Source: Mucilaginibacter_A sp050955045
GTDB lineage: Bacteria > Bacteroidota > Bacteroidia > Sphingobacteriales > Sphingobacteriaceae
DNA length: 64,000 nucleotides
Direction of reading: 5' to 3'
Assembly: GCA_050955045.1 (NCBI GenBank)
Contig: JBPBQV010000021.1
Location: forward strand, 1 to 64,000
The notes beneath the pieces are model-generated. The model was not told the DNA's origin, did not search any database, and saw only the letters and a list, made by a program, of their open reading frames with translations. The translations under genes and the position numbers were made by a program. This document shows positions 52,938 through 61,102 of the stretch, piece after piece; position 1 is the first letter of the stretch; every line of letters starts with the position of its first letter.

Positions 52938-53864
52938 TCAAGAAGTTTTTGATGCTGTTTTTACCGGCAAAAAAACCTCGGCCAGCATACAACGTGCGCT
53001 GCCGCCGCCATTGGTTTCGATAGTGTTTAAAGGCGCAAAAACCAGCTTTCCGTAGGCTTCTAAAGTTGTAATTTGTGATTTTGTTAAAGATAAAAAAGCT
53101 GTATGCGATAAGATGATTAAACTTTCTCCGGATTTGGATTGCAGCTGAAGCATGTTTCCGGCAAAAGCGTTCATTTGTTCGAAAGAAATTGCTATAATTT
53201 CTTTTCCTGCTGCTAATAATGCTTCTTTTACCAGTGTTTTTTCGGTTTGATTTTGGATAGAATCCAAACAAATTACTGCAAACCGATCACCAACAGCCAT
53301 CAAAACATTGGTATGATAAATTGCTTTTTCGGCTTGATCTATTGCATGAAACAACACACTTTGATAACCGGAAATCTTGCAAAACTCGGCAATTACTCCT
53401 ACATCAGTTCTGGGCGAAATACAAGCAAAAGCCAGCTTGTTTTCGCGGTCTAAAACCATACTTCCAGTTCCTTCCAGAAACTGGTTTTGCTGTTCAAAAT
53501 AGCTTAAATCGTAAACCTGTACTTCCTCAAATGCTTCTTTTATCGTATTAAAAACCTTACGTTCCAAGCGGCGGTTTTCGGCCTGCATCGGATACAAAAA
53601 AACAGAACCGTTTTCATGGAAAGAAATCCAGTTGTTTGGGAAGATAGAATCTGGCGTGTGCGGTTCAGTCGTGTCTTCAATCACCAAAACATTAACTCCG
53701 TTTGCCTGCAAAATTGCTGCAAAAGCATCAAACTCCTGCAAGGCTTTTTGCTGCACTTCGGTTTGTTCACTATTTTGCTGAAACGCGTTGCTTGCAGCTG
53801 TTTGTTCGTTAAACCCAAATCTTACTGGCCTAATCATCAATATTTGCGAAGTCATTTTAGTCAA
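52938..53864 (-). CDS. ctlX: CtlX-type guanidino-group modifying enzyme
   Basis: A 308-residue amidinotransferase-fold protein. ILMIRPVRFGFNEQTAASNAFQ is the family opening. DTTEPHTPDSIFPNNWISFHENG is the substrate Asp segment, and FLEGTGSMVLDRENKLAFACISPRTD has the Glu. NGGGSARCMLAEVFLP holds the catalytic Cys near the end. CtlX proteins are often annotated as citrulline hydrolases and frequently lie near arginine genes in this phylum. The last eight residues (VKTASKTS) are encoded by a palindrome right arm, after the normal family end. It is complete and not frameshifted. Confidence 0.88.
   Translation of the reverse strand: MTKMTSQILMIRPVRFGFNEQTAASNAFQQNSEQTEVQQKALQEFDAFAAILQANGVNVLVIEDTTEPHTPDSIFPNNWISFHENGSVFLYPMQAENRRLERKVFNTIKEAFEEVQVYDLSYFEQQNQFLEGTGSMVLDRENKLAFACISPRTDVGVIAEFCKISGYQSVLFHAIDQAEKAIYHTNVLMAVGDRFAVICLDSIQNQTEKTLVKEALLAAGKEIIAISFEQMNAFAGNMLQLQSKSGESLIILSHTAFLSLTKSQITTLEAYGKLVFAPLNTIETNGGGSARCMLAEVFLPVKTASKTS
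52951..52982. repeat. palindrome copy at the ctlX 3' end
   Basis: GATGCTGTTTTTACCGGC is an exact arm and centre. The other side coincides with conserved ctlX codons (AEVFLP) and is only partly matched. The gene reads it as LPVKTAS, nearly the same peptide as the argS copy. Confidence 0.78.
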
Positions 53865-53987
53865 TTTTTAATTTAAAGTCGATTTATCTGTCTAAAAAAC
53901 CATTATCGTAAAATTTAGTAAACTTAATGTGATTATAGTATTTTTTACTTTAATGGTAATAATCTTTCTTTTCAGGTGTTAAATCTA

Positions 53988-54014
53988 TGTAAACAGTCTA
54001 CTACGCTGTTTACA
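53988..54014. repeat. 9-bp inverted repeat upstream of a small gene
   Basis: TGTAAACAG and CTGTTTACA are exact reverse complements separated by nine bases in a 198-base gap. It could be an operator or an RNA hairpin. It is not related in sequence to the 32-nt palindromes. Confidence 0.6.
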
Positions 54015-54062
54015 GAAGAATATATTAATAATGTGGGCTTTGTGTAGAATGAAATTATTATT

Positions 54063-54326
54063 ATGACCAAAATTATTATCCAGACTGGTAAATACCGGGG
54101 TTTGTACCAAATTGTTACTTTACAATGCAAACGCTTTTTTATTGTTAAATGGTGGAAAGCGGTAAGCATAACAGAACATTTAGAAGAAGAAGCAACTTTA
54201 AAGCTTGGCGAATTGATGCAAAAGTATCAGGTTAAGCAATGTGATATTTATGATTGGAGCGGCGATGAGTATTATCAGCATGAAATCAAAAACACGGTTG
54301 AAAAGCAGTTGCAATTTGCTGAGTAA
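54063..54326 (+). CDS. hypothetical small protein
   Basis: An 87-residue protein I do not recognise. MTKIIIQTGKYRGLYQIVTL suggests beta strands. KRFFIVKWWKAVSITEHLEEEA follows, and the last half (LGELMQKYQVKQCDIYDWSGDEYYQHEIKN) is acidic and probably helical. There is no signal peptide, membrane segment or known motif. It lies alone between ctlX (divergent) and the arginine deiminase homologue (convergent). Codon use looks like that of its neighbours, which supports a real gene. Confidence 0.6.
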   Translation: MTKIIIQTGKYRGLYQIVTLQCKRFFIVKWWKAVSITEHLEEEATLKLGELMQKYQVKQCDIYDWSGDEYYQHEIKNTVEKQLQFAE

Positions 54327-54346
54327 CAGATGAGTTGTGATGTTGG

Positions 54347-54387
54347 AGAGATGAATTGTAAAGTACAAAAATTTACAATTCATCTCT
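54347..54387. terminator. 16-bp inverted repeat between convergent genes
   Basis: A perfect 16-bp stem (AGAGATGAATTGTAAA against its complement) with a 9-nt loop. It covers the stop and last codons of the arginine deiminase homologue. No clear T tract follows, so a terminator or transcript-end stabilising role is inferred. Confidence 0.55.
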
Positions 54388-55818
54388 AAACAAAGGCATA
54401 CTCATACAATGAAAACCGCCGCGTGCACGGGATAATTCTGCCGAAGGAAAAGTAATAACAGTATTACTAATATTTTCGGGCTGGAGTTCACTGTTTTCAA
54501 ATTTTTGAAGCAAGTCTGCTGCTTTTATTATCGTAAAACCATTCTCTGCAAAAGCAGCAAGTGTTTTATCATTTCGGTCATAACCTAAAACTACGCCTTC
54601 TTTTAAAGCTAATAAATTACAGCCGTCGGTCCATTGTTCGCGCGAATCGTACGGGAAGATGTTGTTGCCCGAATAAATAAACTGTGTTTTTTCGGTGCTG
54701 CCTAATTCATTTTCGCTGATATCGCACAGCAAATCTTCCAGTTTGTTAAATCGGCGAGGCATGTTTATTTTGCCGTTCTCAAACTGGACAATTTCTGGAC
54801 GGTCTGGTTTTTTTGTTTCGATAAGATGATTGACCGGCTGAAATTCTTCATCATTTTCCGGTGGATTAAAAAGCGAAGAAAGCAAAACCCACAAATTCTT
54901 TTTTACCTGAGTAAAAACAGTATCCAAGTGCATAAAATCGCGTTTATGCGGAATTTTGATTACCGTAACTTTTTGTACTACGTTTTTTTCAAATAGTAAT
55001 TTAATTACTTCGCTGGCAGCTTGTGGTGTAGTTCGTTCTCCGCAGCCAATCAGTAAATGGTTTTTGCTGATCATCATCACATCGCCGCCTTCCAGCGTAT
55101 TTTGTAGATCTATCTCTCCAACAGGAAGCAAAAAATGATCTTTTGTTTGCGGTACTTCAATAATGTTATTTCGATGGTTTTTGAAAAACGGATGGTTGAA
55201 AAATATATATTTTGATAGCAAACTTTCTCGTGAACGTGCTTTTTTGGCAGGTTTGTTCAGCAAAACATAATTGTTGATGACGGTGCCCAAATCCCGCGTA
55301 AAAATAAGGTTAGGAACTGGCGCAAAAAATATTTTTCCATTCGGCATTGTTCCCGAAATAAATAGCGTAGCCAGCTGGAAAGCGTTTAAATCCATCAATT
55401 GTTGCTGTTGCTGATAAGTGCAATTTTCTGTGGCGCAAACTGCGGCAACCAGTTGGTGGCGAACGGCCGGAATATCCAGAATTTCTGCCAGCAAGCTTTC
55501 AAATTCAATTACTTTGTTTGAAGCATGAAAATTTGGTTTAGTAGGTTTATAAAATTCGCGCTTGCTGTTTTTAGCATCTATTTTTGGGATTTTGCCTTGA
55601 ATCAACTCCGGATCTAAAAAGTAAAGCAGTATTTTTAAATACAAATCGTATTCTTTACTGCGGATGGTTTCTAAATGTACAATATCTTCAAAAAGCCAGT
55701 CTTGCGCTTTAGATGGTGTAACTTTTCCTAAACCTTTATCCGGACCATGAATTAAAATCTGGCGTAAATCACCAATTTCTGAACTAACTTGTAATTGAAA
55801 ATTTTCTTGTTGAAGCAT
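54373..55818 (-). CDS. arginine deiminase family protein
   Basis: A 481-residue guanidino-group hydrolase fold protein. SSEIGDLRQILIHGPDKGLG is the start seen in arginine deiminases (SEIGxLRxVLxHxP). LIFTRDLGTVINNYVLLNKP carries the FTRD motif, LEGGDVMMISKNHLLIGCGERT the EGGD motif, and MHLDTVFTQV the catalytic His. RARGGFHCMSMPLF near the C-terminus has the catalytic Cys. All key residues are present, so conversion of arginine to citrulline and ammonia is likely. It is longer than classical ArcA (~410), mainly in the first 170 residues. Confidence 0.85.
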   Translation of the reverse strand: MLQQENFQLQVSSEIGDLRQILIHGPDKGLGKVTPSKAQDWLFEDIVHLETIRSKEYDLYLKILLYFLDPELIQGKIPKIDAKNSKREFYKPTKPNFHASNKVIEFESLLAEILDIPAVRHQLVAAVCATENCTYQQQQQLMDLNAFQLATLFISGTMPNGKIFFAPVPNLIFTRDLGTVINNYVLLNKPAKKARSRESLLSKYIFFNHPFFKNHRNNIIEVPQTKDHFLLPVGEIDLQNTLEGGDVMMISKNHLLIGCGERTTPQAASEVIKLLFEKNVVQKVTVIKIPHKRDFMHLDTVFTQVKKNLWVLLSSLFNPPENDEEFQPVNHLIETKKPDRPEIVQFENGKINMPRRFNKLEDLLCDISENELGSTEKTQFIYSGNNIFPYDSREQWTDGCNLLALKEGVVLGYDRNDKTLAAFAENGFTIIKAADLLQKFENSELQPENISNTVITFPSAELSRARGGFHCMSMPLFRDEL

Positions 55819-55835
55819 AAATTATTTTTGGTTTG

Positions 55836-55843
55836 CAAATTTA
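55836..55843 (-). promoter_or_regulatory. -7 promoter box of the arginine deiminase homologue
   Basis: TAAATTTG on the minus strand matches TAnnTTTG exactly, 17 bases before the ATG at 55818. Confidence 0.55.
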
Positions 55844-55857
55844 TCAGAATAAAATTT

Positions 55858-55889
55858 GATGCTGTTTTTATCAACATAAAATTCGTGTT
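55858..55889. repeat. palindrome copy between divergent promoters
   Basis: GATGCTGTTTTTAT is an exact left arm, centre CAAC, right arm ATAAAATTCGTGTT partly decayed. It lies between the divergent -7 boxes of the arginine deiminase homologue and argS. Confidence 0.8.
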
Positions 55890-55911
55890 CAGCAAAAACT
55901 AGTCAATTGTG

Positions 55912-55919
55912 TAAATTTG
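55912..55919 (+). promoter_or_regulatory. possible -7 promoter box of argS
   Basis: TAAATTTG matches TAnnTTTG exactly but ends only four bases before the argS ATG, which would make the transcript nearly leaderless. Confidence 0.4.
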
Positions 55920-55923
55920 TTGC

Positions 55924-57693
55924 ATGGATTTTATTTTAGAAGCGGCCATTCGCGCTGTAAAAACTTTATTTGCTACCGATATCACTACCGAAAGTTTAAG
56001 TCTGCAACAAACCCGAAAAGAGTTTGAAGGCGATGTTACAATTGTAGTTTTTCCGCTAACCAAGTTTTCCCGCAAATCCCCGGAACAAACCGGAACAGCT
56101 TTAGGAGAATTTTTAGTGCATGAAGTGGAAGCGGTTGAATCTTTTAACGTGATCAAAGGCTTCTTAAATTTATCCTTTAAAAACAGCTATTGGCTAGAGG
56201 TTTTTTATCAAACGCTTAATCAATCTAATTTCGGAACATTTCCTGCCAACGGAAAAAAAGTGATGGTCGAATATTCCTCACCAAACACCAACAAACCATT
56301 GCACTTGGGCCACGTGCGTAATAATTTGCTAGGCTATTCGGTTGCCGAAATTTTGAAAGCAAACGGTTACGAAGTCGTTAAAGCGAATTTGGTGAATGAT
56401 CGTGGCATCCACATCTGCAAATCTATGCTAGCTTGGGAAAAATTTGGAAATGGAGAAACACCAGAATCTTCAGGTTTAAAAGGCGATCATTTGGTTGGGA
56501 AATATTACGTTCGGTTTGATCAGGAATATAAAAAGCAGATTGAAGAACTGAAAAATCTGGGCGAAACCGAAGATCAGGCCAAAAAGAATGCACCATTAAT
56601 TAAAGAAGCACAGGCAATGCTACAAAAATGGGAGCAGGGCGATGAATATATAATTGCTTTATGGAAAGAAATGAATGCTTGGGTTTATACTGGTTTTTCA
56701 GAAACATATCAAAAACTTGGTGTTGATTTTGATCAGTATTATTATGAATCAAACACGTATTTATCTGGAAAAGATATTGTTGAAGAAGGATTGGAAAAAG
56801 GCGTTTTCTTTAAAAAAGACGATGGCTCGGTTTGGATTGATTTAATAGCTGAAGGTTTGGATGAGAAACTGGTTTTGCGTGCAGATGGAACATCTGTTTA
56901 CATGACGCAGGATTTAGGAACGGCGCAATTAAAATACGATAAATATCATACTGATAAAGCATTAAATGTAGTTGGCAACGAGCAGGATTACCATTTTAAA
57001 GTACTGTTTTTAATCCTTAAAAAATTAGGCAGGAGTTGGGCAGAAGGCTTGTACCATTTATCGTACGGAATGGTTGATTTACCTTCCGGAAAAATGAAAT
57101 CGCGCGAAGGAACAGTAGTTGATGCAGATGATTTAATTGCCGAAATGGAAGCTACTGCTAAAGAACAAACTGATATTTTAGGTAAAGAAGCAGATTTTCC
57201 GGAAGCAGAAAAGCAAAACCTGTATCATATAATAGGTATGGGCGCATTGAAATATTTCTTGCTAAAAGTAGAACCTAAAAAACGTTTGCTTTTTGATCCG
57301 AATGAATCCGTGGATTTTCAGGGAAACACCGGTCCGTTTATACAATATACTTATGCGCGGATAAAATCTGTATTAAACAAAGGTGCAATTAAAGCTGATG
57401 CTGTTTTTATGCCGGTAAAAACAGTATCGGCAGTAGAAAAAGATTTGATTGTTCAGTTAGCGGAATATCCTACTGTTTTAGTTCAGGCAGCAAATGCATA
57501 CAGTCCCGCTGTAATTGCAAACTATGTTTATGAACTGGCTAAGGTTTACAACAAATTCTATCACGAGGAAAATATATTGAAGGCTGAGGAAGAGGTGGTG
57601 AAACAATTTCGATTACAATTATCCAAGGTATCTGCTTATATAATTGAAAAAGCCATGAATCTACTGGGAATAAAAGTACCGGAGCGAATGTAG
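55924..57693 (+). CDS. argS: arginyl-tRNA synthetase
   Basis: A 589-residue class I synthetase. An N-terminal Arg_tRNA_synt_N domain precedes the HIGH-type motif VEYSSPNTNKPLHLGHVRNN (HLGH near residue 129). YGMVDLPSGKMKSREGTVVDADDLI replaces KMSKS with KMKSRE, usual for ArgS. The C-terminal DALR anticodon domain includes YPTVLVQAANAYSPAVIANYVYELAKVYNKFYHEE. A palindrome copy lies in frame at residues 492-502 (DAVFMPVKTVS), in the linker before that domain. Start ATG 55924 fits the family. Confidence 0.98.
   Translation: MDFILEAAIRAVKTLFATDITTESLSLQQTRKEFEGDVTIVVFPLTKFSRKSPEQTGTALGEFLVHEVEAVESFNVIKGFLNLSFKNSYWLEVFYQTLNQSNFGTFPANGKKVMVEYSSPNTNKPLHLGHVRNNLLGYSVAEILKANGYEVVKANLVNDRGIHICKSMLAWEKFGNGETPESSGLKGDHLVGKYYVRFDQEYKKQIEELKNLGETEDQAKKNAPLIKEAQAMLQKWEQGDEYIIALWKEMNAWVYTGFSETYQKLGVDFDQYYYESNTYLSGKDIVEEGLEKGVFFKKDDGSVWIDLIAEGLDEKLVLRADGTSVYMTQDLGTAQLKYDKYHTDKALNVVGNEQDYHFKVLFLILKKLGRSWAEGLYHLSYGMVDLPSGKMKSREGTVVDADDLIAEMEATAKEQTDILGKEADFPEAEKQNLYHIIGMGALKYFLLKVEPKKRLLFDPNESVDFQGNTGPFIQYTYARIKSVLNKGAIKADAVFMPVKTVSAVEKDLIVQLAEYPTVLVQAANAYSPAVIANYVYELAKVYNKFYHEENILKAEEEVVKQFRLQLSKVSAYIIEKAMNLLGIKVPERM
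57397..57428. repeat. full palindrome copy inside argS
   Basis: Arms GATGCTGTTTTTAT and GTAAAAACAGTATC pair at 12 of 14 positions around GCCG. It is entirely coding and in frame, read DAVFMPVKTVS. This is the best-preserved copy inside a gene. Confidence 0.88.
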
Positions 57694-57975
57694 GGCTTAA
57701 TTTATTATATTACTTAGAAAAATAGTCTTTTAAACATAATTCACTTTCATTTCCGCTATAATACATGTTTGATCAGAAAATGGTTATATAAAAGGTTACA
57801 CAAATAGCTAGAATTACTATTTTATTAAACAAAACGTTGTTTTTGTCAAAATTAACACACTAATAACTTAGTTAAATGTAATTATGTAATATTTTTATTT
57901 GTTTTATTAAAAGTTACACAATTCTATTATTTTTTCAATAAGTTTGGAGTTGATATTAATTAAAATAAATAAAAC
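57694..57975. other. AT-rich regulatory gap before susC
   Basis: This 282-base stretch has no gene. It is strongly AT-rich, carries the exact -7 box TAAGTTTG near its end, and shows no interspersed palindrome and no clear terminator for argS. Confidence 0.6.
57939..57946 (+). promoter_or_regulatory. -7 promoter box of the susCD operon
   Basis: TAAGTTTG matches TAnnTTTG exactly, 29 bases before the susC ATG. No convincing -33 box. Confidence 0.55.
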
Positions 57976-60900
57976 ATGAAGCAAAAAGTACTTATTTTTT
58001 TTCTGTTTGGAGTGTTTGCACTGCAAAGTGCATTTGCACAAAATAGAAAAATTACGGGAACAGTAACAGGGAGTGATGACGGGCAGCCATTACCAGGGGT
58101 GTCGGTGATGGTACAAGGTACGAAAATTGGTACTTTAACAGGGGGAGATGGCCAATACACTTTAAATATACCATCAAGTGGTGGAGTATTAGAGTTTTCA
58201 TTTATTGGCTTTTCAACACAAAGGTTAAATATTACTAGTAATAATACTTATAATATTAAGCTCGCAATTAGTACAAGGCAATTAACAGAAGTTACCGTAA
58301 GTACTGGTTATGGTGTACAAGCAAAAAAATCATTTACAGGATCAACTGCAAGTGTTAGCGGTACTGAAAATGAAAATAAACCATTTTCATCACCATTGCA
58401 GGCGTTACAAGGCGAAGTTGCAGGTTTAAATGTTTCTTCATTTAGTGGACAACCTGGTGCAAACGTGCAACTACGTATCAGAGGTGTGAATTCTATTGGT
58501 GCTGATTCTAATCCTTTATATGTAGTAGATGGAATGATTATTAATGCCGGAGAATTATCAAGGTTAGCAACAAGTTCAAACGTTTTGGCAGGTATCAATG
58601 AGAATGACATCGAAAAGATCGAAGTTTTAAAAGATGCAGCAGCACTATCGATTTATGGTGCACGAGGTTCAAACGGTGTAATTGTAATTACAACAAAAAG
58701 AGGTAAATCCGGTAAAACTCAAGTTCGTTTTGACACAGAGATAGGTACAACATCTAATTTAACACTTCCGGATATAGGCAAGTCAGTTAACGGAGATCAA
58801 TTCCGTGATCTATTCTTGATGGCTGAAAACAACGCATCAGCAAATTTTTTAGCTGTTTCTACAAATGATCCTACTAAAAATCCTTATTCTGCAGCTGTAA
58901 TTGCTGCTGACCGAATTACTTACGGCTTAGATGGGCGGAGTAATAACTGGTATGATTTAGTTACAAAAAGAGGAAGCCAGCAGCAATATAATATTTCTGT
59001 TAATGGTGGTAGTGAAAATACTAGAGTTTTTACTTCAGCAGGTTATTTTAAGCAAGATGCTACTACCATTGCATCAAATTTACAGCGGTATACTGGTTTA
59101 ATTAATATTGATCAAACAGTTAGCAAAAGAATAAACTTTTCTGTAGGTCTAAATTTATCAAATATAGACCAAAATACGCCTTCTAATGGTGGTTTCTTTG
59201 CAAATCCAATAGGACAGGCTTTCTTTTTGCGTCCGTTTCAGTTAGCTTATACTGATGCTGGTGCTTTAAATATTTCTCAGGCAGGTGCAACAAATTTCCC
59301 TGGTACTTTCAACCCTTTATATACAGGTGCAAATGATATAAAGCACCTTTCTCAAACCAGAGGGTTAGGGAATGTACAATTACGTTGGAATATTTGGGAT
59401 CAATTAAAATACACCGGTTATGTAAGCGGTGATTACAATGCTCTTGAAGAACATCAATTTAACAATCCAATTCATGGTGACGGTGCTTCTGTTAGTGGAA
59501 GAGGATATGATTATTACACTCGTTACTTTAACTGGTTAACCCGAAATCAATTAGATTATCGTTATGATATACCTGGCATTGAAGATTTTTCTGTAAATGC
59601 TACAATTGGATACGAGGCACAGAAATCAAATGGTTATTTAGTTTCAGCTCAAGGTACAGGATTTCCGCTTACGCAGCCTTTACTTACTGCATTGTCTAAC
59701 TCATCTACACCAGCAACAGCAGCTGGTTCATTTAACAATTATACCTTTGACGCTATTTATGCAATTGGTGGTATCAATTTCAAAAACAAGTATTCTTTAA
59801 GTGCTTCTTATAGAAGAGATGGTTCTTCCCGTTTTGGTGCTAACCAAAAATATGGTAACTTCTACTCAGTAGGTGGTGCATGGAACATTGATCAGGAAGA
59901 TTTCTTTACTAAACAAAGCATTTTTACGACTGCAAAACTTCGCTCCTCAATTGGTACCACTGGTAATGCAGGTTTGCCAATTGTTAACAACGTATCTGGT
60001 AATTATATCGCTTTGCCAACTGCCGGCTACGGTTTTAATTATGCAGGGGCTGTTGGCCAAGTCTTCAACACAATAGGTAATACCGATCTTACTTGGGAAT
60101 CTCAACAAAAATTCGATGTTGGAGCAGACTTTGGGTTTTTTAAAGATCGGTTAACTTTTGTAGTAGATTATTATCGTAATACGATTGATGGTTTGATTCA
60201 AAGTGTACCAATCTCTAGAACTACTGGTTTCACTACTGTTACGCAAAACGTAGGTTCCATGGTGAACAAAGGTTTTGAATTTGCTGTAAAAGGTATTGCT
60301 GTTAGAACCAGAGATTTCTCTTGGACGACCAGTTTCAACATTGCTTTAAACAAAAATCAAGTTACAAAACTGGCTAATGGTTTAGCTTATACCAATGGTA
60401 GTTTCCAAGTAAAAGAAGGCCAGGACTTATTTGCCTTTTTTGCGCCTCAATGGGCAGGAGTTAATCCAGTTAACGGAGAAGGTTTGTGGTACACGGATGC
60501 ATCAAAAGCTACTACAACTAATGTTTATAGTGCTGCACAGCGTGTTGCTTCTAAACAAGCGGATCCTAAACTATTTGGTGGTTTTAATAATACTTTCAAT
60601 TATAAAGGATTTACCTTAACCGCTGACGTATATTATAATTTCGGAAATTATGTTCGTGATGGTTGGGCCAACTATTTTTATGATGGGGTTTATTATTCAT
60701 CTTATGGAAAATATGCTGCAAATTTAAATGCGTGGACCACTCCTGGACAAATTACTGATGTACCAAAATATACTGCAGGCGGATCTAACGGAGGACAATC
60801 AGCAGCTTATTCAACAAGATTTTTATATAAAGGAGATTTTATCAGATTAAGAAATGCTTCAATTGGATATGATTTCAAAAACATTGCTGCTTTAAAGAAA

Positions 60901-61092
60901 GTTGGTATAAGCAGACTAAACTTATATGGTAGAGGAACTAACCTATTAACAAAAACCTTTGATAAACGCTTAACTTTTGATCCTGAAGTTGGTGCTTCAT
61001 CCGGTACAGGTTCAACTTCTACTTACGGTGTATCTAATCTAGATGTACCTCAAGTTAGAACATTTACAATCGGTTTAAATGTTGGTTTCTAA
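57976..61092 (+). CDS. susC: SusC/RagA family TonB-dependent outer-membrane transporter
   Basis: A 1038-residue outer-membrane receptor. The signal peptide is MKQKVLIFFLFGVFALQSAFAQ. A carboxypeptidase-regulatory-like domain (ITGTVTGSDDGQPLPGVSVMV) is followed by a TonB box and plug (ALQGEVAGLNVSSFSG, VVDGMIIN, EKIEVLKDAAALSIYGARGSNGVIVITTKRG, the SusC signature) and a 22-strand barrel ending FTIGLNVGF. It takes up oligosaccharides or peptides with the SusD partner, using TonB energy. There is no STN domain, so no sigma/anti-sigma link is expected. The substrate is not identifiable from the neighbours. Confidence 0.95.
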   Translation: MKQKVLIFFLFGVFALQSAFAQNRKITGTVTGSDDGQPLPGVSVMVQGTKIGTLTGGDGQYTLNIPSSGGVLEFSFIGFSTQRLNITSNNTYNIKLAISTRQLTEVTVSTGYGVQAKKSFTGSTASVSGTENENKPFSSPLQALQGEVAGLNVSSFSGQPGANVQLRIRGVNSIGADSNPLYVVDGMIINAGELSRLATSSNVLAGINENDIEKIEVLKDAAALSIYGARGSNGVIVITTKRGKSGKTQVRFDTEIGTTSNLTLPDIGKSVNGDQFRDLFLMAENNASANFLAVSTNDPTKNPYSAAVIAADRITYGLDGRSNNWYDLVTKRGSQQQYNISVNGGSENTRVFTSAGYFKQDATTIASNLQRYTGLINIDQTVSKRINFSVGLNLSNIDQNTPSNGGFFANPIGQAFFLRPFQLAYTDAGALNISQAGATNFPGTFNPLYTGANDIKHLSQTRGLGNVQLRWNIWDQLKYTGYVSGDYNALEEHQFNNPIHGDGASVSGRGYDYYTRYFNWLTRNQLDYRYDIPGIEDFSVNATIGYEAQKSNGYLVSAQGTGFPLTQPLLTALSNSSTPATAAGSFNNYTFDAIYAIGGINFKNKYSLSASYRRDGSSRFGANQKYGNFYSVGGAWNIDQEDFFTKQSIFTTAKLRSSIGTTGNAGLPIVNNVSGNYIALPTAGYGFNYAGAVGQVFNTIGNTDLTWESQQKFDVGADFGFFKDRLTFVVDYYRNTIDGLIQSVPISRTTGFTTVTQNVGSMVNKGFEFAVKGIAVRTRDFSWTTSFNIALNKNQVTKLANGLAYTNGSFQVKEGQDLFAFFAPQWAGVNPVNGEGLWYTDASKATTTNVYSAAQRVASKQADPKLFGGFNNTFNYKGFTLTADVYYNFGNYVRDGWANYFYDGVYYSSYGKYAANLNAWTTPGQITDVPKYTAGGSNGGQSAAYSTRFLYKGDFIRLRNASIGYDFKNIAALKKVGISRLNLYGRGTNLLTKTFDKRLTFDPEVGASSGTGSTSTYGVSNLDVPQVRTFTIGLNVGF

Positions 61093-61102
61093 ATTTAAAA
61101 AC

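Noticed and set aside
52891..53271. Possible frameshift in ctlX, because a second frame is open near its 3' end
   Set aside because: The main frame is complete, with the catalytic Cys and the family end, so no frameshift is needed.
57009..57024. Repeat-like GTACTGTTTTTAATCC in argS
   Set aside because: It encodes VLFLILKKLG, which is conserved in ArgS, and lacks pairing arms.
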